Source of the DNA: an uncultured Saprospiraceae bacterium
GTDB taxonomy: Bacteria; Bacteroidota; Bacteroidia; Chitinophagales; Saprospiraceae
NCBI GenBank assembly: GCA_937921595.1
Contig: CAKZTD010000423.1
Coordinates: 1-35,749, forward strand
Reading direction: 5' to 3'
DNA: 35,749 nucleotides
Of this stretch, positions 32,305-35,749 are shown in pieces. The notes below the pieces were generated by a model, which saw only the letters and a program-made list of their open reading frames with translations, did no database searches and was not told the origin of the DNA. The position numbers and the translations under genes were made by a program. The first letter of the stretch is position 1. Each line of letters begins with the position of its first letter.

Positions 32305-34125
32305 ATGCATTGGTATTTTAAACTGATGATGGTTCTCGCTTTCTTCGCGGGATTCGATCTAAATAATGTATCCGCAGGCACGACTCAACAGTCGACCTAT
32401 CTGAAAGGCAAGATTGACAATCCGAATGTTAAACAACTTGCCCTCCGATTTCACCTCGATTATATCTCGATGGATGAAGAGATTTTCTATGTCCCGATTG
32501 ATTCTAATCAACAATTTTCTTTGAAGTTTAATTTGAAAGAACCAGCAATTGCGAGGTTGTTTTATAAGAATATGGAGATTCCTCTTTTCTTAGAGCCGGG
32601 GAATAGCTTGGAGCTGATGATTGATGAGAAAACTACACCGATAAGTATTACCTATGAAGGTAGTGGTTCTTCTGAAAATACTTTTCTTACAAACTACCAG
32701 CAACAATTTAAGCATAAGATCAGTGATGGAATGTTTTATGAACTAATTGGAAAAGAGCCAATGGTTTTTAGAACAGCTTTTGATAAAGTTCGGCAGGATA
32801 AATGGAAATTTTTTAATGATTATACTCCATTTTTTAAAAAACAATTTTCTCCAGCTTTTAAACAATACATGTTTGCGGAGATTGATTATTGGTGGGCGTA
32901 TTATTTGTTGAGGTATCGAGAAGAACATGTGTCTTCTGATGAATCAAATTCTCTAAAAATACCTGCTCAATATTTTTCTTTTTTAAATGATATTCTGATT
33001 TCTAATGATCAGGCTTTGAACAATAAAAACTACTTGCATTTCCTTGATCAGTATTTGTTATTTAAAAAACAAAGTCCTGAGGAGGTGAGTCAAGAAAAAG
33101 TTTTTGCTACCCAAATTCGTATTACTGCACCGAGTATGCTTTTGCTTTCTGAGCCTGAGCGACCTCCGGTTTTAAGACAGATTGTACAAGGGGAAGAGTT
33201 GAAATACTTAAATGAAAAATCGGATTTCCGTTCTAAGGTTTTGATCAAAGATGCACTACATGAAGACTTTTGGTATAAAGTAAGAACGGCAGATGGAATG
33301 GTCGGATGGATCATTGGGGTAGGGGCGGATTTTGAAGAACAACCGGATAGTTTTTCTATTGACATGAATGAGTTTCTTCATGGAAAAACTAGAGAGTATA
33401 AAATGGCGGCTGATTTGTATTGGAAATTGTCGATCGAGGAACCTGAGAATTTAGAAAAAGAAATAGAGGCTTTAGCTTTTCAAAAAATAGACAAAAAGTA
33501 TCTCGATAAAATCAAAAACACTTTTGATAAAATGTATCCTGAAAAGGAAATCGTTTACGGATCAACCAATTATCTTGTTTTTGATGATCCAAGAGTTATG
33601 AATGGAAAAGAGGAATTGGTGGACTCATCTGTGGTTTTGTCAATGAATGCTTATAATGATTATCAACTTCGTTCATTAGAGGATCAAACCAATCGAATTT
33701 CTTACGCTCCTCATTTTTCGCTGGTTGATATTGATGGAAAGCCAGTCAGTCTGGGTGACCTATATGGCAAAGTAGTGTATCTTGATTTTTGGGCGACCTG
33801 GTGTACTCCTTGTATTTACCAAATGAAAAATAGTAAAATCTGGAAGTCAAGATTTAAAGATGATGAAGTTGCTTTCGTCTATATCTCATTGGACAATAAA
33901 GAAAAGCAATGGAAAAGTTTTGTCAACCGGCAAGGTTTTGAAGGGACTCATCTTTATGCTTCAGGAGCTTATGGCTCTCAAGTTGCTAGAGATTATAACG
34001 TTGAGAAATTACCTAGTTTATACATTATTGATCAGAAGGGTAGGATCGTATTTAATTCTACTAAAGAGCAATTGTATATGAGCAGCGAAGACTTTATTCG
34101 GTATCTGTTGTCGTTTAAAAATTGA
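32305..34125 (+). CDS. TlpA-like thioredoxin with SH3-like insert
   Basis: This 606-aa exported protein has a signal peptide (1-24, NNVSAG). A DUF4369-like beta domain lies at about 30-115 (STYLKGKIDNPNVKQLALRFHLDY... IPLFLEPGNSLELMID), then a helical region. An SH3-like segment is at about 272-345 (RITAPSMLLLSEPERPPVLRQIVQGEELKYLN... WYKVRTADGMVGWIIG). Further helices lead to a C-terminal thioredoxin fold with the redox motif C500-T-P-C503 in YLDFWATWCTPCIYQMKNS and the cis-Pro loop NVEKLPSLYIIDQKG. TlpA-type proteins reduce or isomerise disulphides in the periplasm. The SH3-like insert between the DUF4369 and thioredoxin parts is unusual and could tether it to the wall. It lies 146 bp after purM; no promoter match was seen. 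Confidence 0.85.
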   Translation: MHWYFKLMMVLAFFAGFDLNNVSAGTTQQSTYLKGKIDNPNVKQLALRFHLDYISMDEEIFYVPIDSNQQFSLKFNLKEPAIARLFYKNMEIPLFLEPGNSLELMIDEKTTPISITYEGSGSSENTFLTNYQQQFKHKISDGMFYELIGKEPMVFRTAFDKVRQDKWKFFNDYTPFFKKQFSPAFKQYMFAEIDYWWAYYLLRYREEHVSSDESNSLKIPAQYFSFLNDILISNDQALNNKNYLHFLDQYLLFKKQSPEEVSQEKVFATQIRITAPSMLLLSEPERPPVLRQIVQGEELKYLNEKSDFRSKVLIKDALHEDFWYKVRTADGMVGWIIGVGADFEEQPDSFSIDMNEFLHGKTREYKMAADLYWKLSIEEPENLEKEIEALAFQKIDKKYLDKIKNTFDKMYPEKEIVYGSTNYLVFDDPRVMNGKEELVDSSVVLSMNAYNDYQLRSLEDQTNRISYAPHFSLVDIDGKPVSLGDLYGKVVYLDFWATWCTPCIYQMKNSKIWKSRFKDDEVAFVYISLDNKEKQWKSFVNRQGFEGTHLYASGAYGSQVARDYNVEKLPSLYIIDQKGRIVFNSTKEQLYMSSEDFIRYLLSFKN

Positions 34126-34188
34126 ACTCTTTCCTCTTTTTATTGAATTCCTTTATTCTATCCTACTGCAAGACTAAACAAAAAGATT

Positions 34189-35749
34189 ATGTTTAATGCC
34201 TTTAAACATTTGAAATCATGTTGTCCGATTTTTTTTGATTACTTAATTTTTTTAGTCTTTATTTTTGTTGTTGCGCTGTCTATAGGATGTGGTGGTAATG
34301 TAAATGAATCAAGTTCTAAAAGTAAACCTCTCAGAGAAAATCCTATAACAGGAAAACAAAAAATCAATTTAGATTTTCTAGATTCAATTGAGTTAATAGA
34401 TTCAAATAATCCATTTAAAATTTGGTCTTATCGTCTTGGAAAAGGGACTGTCATAAGCAAAGAAAAACTGCGCCAATTAAAACCCTTTCGAGTTTTTAAT
34501 TCAAACCATAGATATGAATTGTTTGGAAGAATTAATTTTTCAACAAGTTTTAAAACCATTGTTTTTAGTGATTATGACAATGAGCGATATTCTTCCCTCC
34601 AATTAATAACCTATGGTTCAAATGATGAAGTTGTTGACTCTTTGATGGTCTATCAACATGATAATTTAACGAGTATCTCTTCGTATGAAACTTATGTTCT
34701 TAAGGATAAAATTTTTGTTGAAGATACTGCTTCAGACACTGCCGAGGAGTATGAGATTGATGCTCAAGGGAAGTTTATAAAAAATATTCGACCGGTAACG
34801 TTTAAACATTATCGATATCTAGATAAATTTAAAGGCAGTTTATATGAAATGCCTCAGCGAATTGTAAAGGCTAAAAATGGATTGATCTTTCGAGATTCAT
34901 TAAACAATCGAATAGGTAAATTGGACTTTGGAGAAACCGTTTATATTGTTGGATATACAAACGATACCATTGCAGTAAATGATGATGGAAAAATATTAAA
35001 AGATGTAAAAGCTAAGATTGTAATTGATCCAAAGGCTGTTCAGACAGGGGACAATTTTTATATTGAACCATCAAATATTGCCTATGTTTTTGCTAGTTTT
35101 TTATTTAAAAATGAATCGGAAAATGATGACGAAGAGCATTATTCATACGATGGACTTTCTGTTGGGAAAAGTGAAAGTTCGACAATTGATTTGAGCGAAA
35201 TATTTGAAGTTGAGGAAATTAATTTTACTAAATATAGAAATAGAATAGTGAAGCGTCCCGAGATTGAAATTCCCGGAGCTCCAATAAAAAAAGATGGAGT
35301 ATTAAAAATACCTTTTGAAAATGGGAACGTTTTAACTTTAAGAGATACAACCTACCTTTCTGAATATTCCCCAGCTCGACATTTCAATGTTTCCTTTCAT
35401 CAAGATTTTAAAGATGCATACGTAGTCGGAGAAAGTATGTTTTTTGATGAGGATACTTATACGGTATTAAGCAAAGAAACAGGGGATACCTTACATCAGT
35501 TTTCTGGTTACCCTCATTTGTCTCCGAACGGAAAGTATACCGTATCGGTTACTCATGATTTTGAATGTATTCAAGCGACTTATTTGCAGCTATACAAACT
35601 CAATGAACAACAAAAATATGATCATTATGTAGGCCTTTCGGTTAGTTCCTGGTCTTATCCTTTCAAGGTAAATTCAAATGATGAAATAATAGAAGATTTA
35701 TCTATTTATTGGTTATCTGATGATGAATTTATTTTAAAAGTAAAAAATC
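34189..35749 (+). CDS. SH3-like-domain lipoprotein, 3' end cut by window edge
   Basis: An uninterrupted frame begins at ATG 34189 and runs to the last base (520 codons visible, no stop). The start MFNAFKHLKSCCPIFFDYLIFLVFIFVVALSIGCGG has a basic region, a hydrophobic stretch and a lipobox-like LSIG-C (C34), so it is probably a lipoprotein. Residues ~222-290 (RIVKAKNGLIFRDSLNNRIGKLDFGETVYIVGYTNDTIAV) look like a bacterial SH3 domain. Later segments (RDTTYLSEYSPARHFNVSFH..., SGYPHLSPNGKYTVSVTHDFE) resemble propeller-type strands. It follows the SH3-containing TlpA gene by 63 bp in the same direction, so the two are probably expressed and act together. No named family for the full length. Confidence 0.75.
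   Translation, partial: MFNAFKHLKSCCPIFFDYLIFLVFIFVVALSIGCGGNVNESSSKSKPLRENPITGKQKINLDFLDSIELIDSNNPFKIWSYRLGKGTVISKEKLRQLKPFRVFNSNHRYELFGRINFSTSFKTIVFSDYDNERYSSLQLITYGSNDEVVDSLMVYQHDNLTSISSYETYVLKDKIFVEDTASDTAEEYEIDAQGKFIKNIRPVTFKHYRYLDKFKGSLYEMPQRIVKAKNGLIFRDSLNNRIGKLDFGETVYIVGYTNDTIAVNDDGKILKDVKAKIVIDPKAVQTGDNFYIEPSNIAYVFASFLFKNESENDDEEHYSYDGLSVGKSESSTIDLSEIFEVEEINFTKYRNRIVKRPEIEIPGAPIKKDGVLKIPFENGNVLTLRDTTYLSEYSPARHFNVSFHQDFKDAYVVGESMFFDEDTYTVLSKETGDTLHQFSGYPHLSPNGKYTVSVTHDFECIQATYLQLYKLNEQQKYDHYVGLSVSSWSYPFKVNSNDEIIEDLSIYWLSDDEFILKVKN

Overview
The window comes from an AT-rich member of the Bacteroidota, most likely a Saprospiraceae-like marine or sludge lineage (family level is inference). 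Three things support the phylum. Three secreted proteins end in type IX secretion (T9SS) type A sorting domains. Several genes are preceded by the Bacteroidota -7 promoter element TAnnTTTG, with no Shine-Dalgarno sequences evident. The protein families are typical of the phylum: a FecA-like TonB receptor without a plug-gating partner nearby, secreted VPS10/BNR proteins, a DUF4369/TlpA-type thioredoxin, and the Bacteroidota form of PurM. No rRNA, tRNA, CRISPR array, transposase or phage gene was seen.

Layout. 1-645 is the 3' part of an ankyrin-repeat gene (+). 3997-700 is a tight minus-strand run: an unknown 484-aa protein, a two-TM protein with a C-x3-C-H cluster, a tiny membrane protein, an S4 RNA-binding protein, a secreted glycine-zipper-like protein and an SRPBCC protein. 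7125-4135 is a secreted BNR/VPS10 protein. 10264-7258 holds an M28 peptidase, a GIY-YIG protein and a beta-barrel protein. DinB-like and GyrI-like genes follow at 10470-11634. 16301-12157 is a GH31 alpha-glucosidase, a signal-peptide-bearing methyltransferase and an RluE-like pseudouridine synthase, closed by a terminator. 17571-16471 is a CNNM/CorC-type membrane protein. 19575-17803 is a three-LysM secreted protein. 20523-19882 is a NarL-type response regulator, and 21434-20868 a CARDB lipoprotein. 23237-21786 is an unknown helical protein. 23368-24303 (+) is a T9SS cargo protein that converges on a TonB-dependent receptor (26560-24362). 30341-26947 is a tandem pair of paralogous T9SS cargo proteins. 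The right end is on the + strand: purM, a TlpA-like protein with an SH3-like insert, and a window-truncated SH3-like lipoprotein.

The genes do not form one pathway. The region is mainly cell-envelope and secretome functions with scattered housekeeping genes (rRNA modification, purine synthesis). The least explained elements are: (i) a ~100-130-bp composite palindromic repeat present three times, two copies flanking the T9SS paralogue pair; (ii) two copies of a TTAGA-N5-TCTAA operator-like site just downstream of -7 boxes of the TonB receptor and the response regulator; (iii) the overlapping gene pair encoding a C-x3-C-H membrane protein and a 65-aa membrane protein; (iv) a methyltransferase with a signal peptide; and (v) a 151-bp segment bounded by perfect 16-bp inverted repeats. 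I did not find a clear-cut new defence or mobile system.
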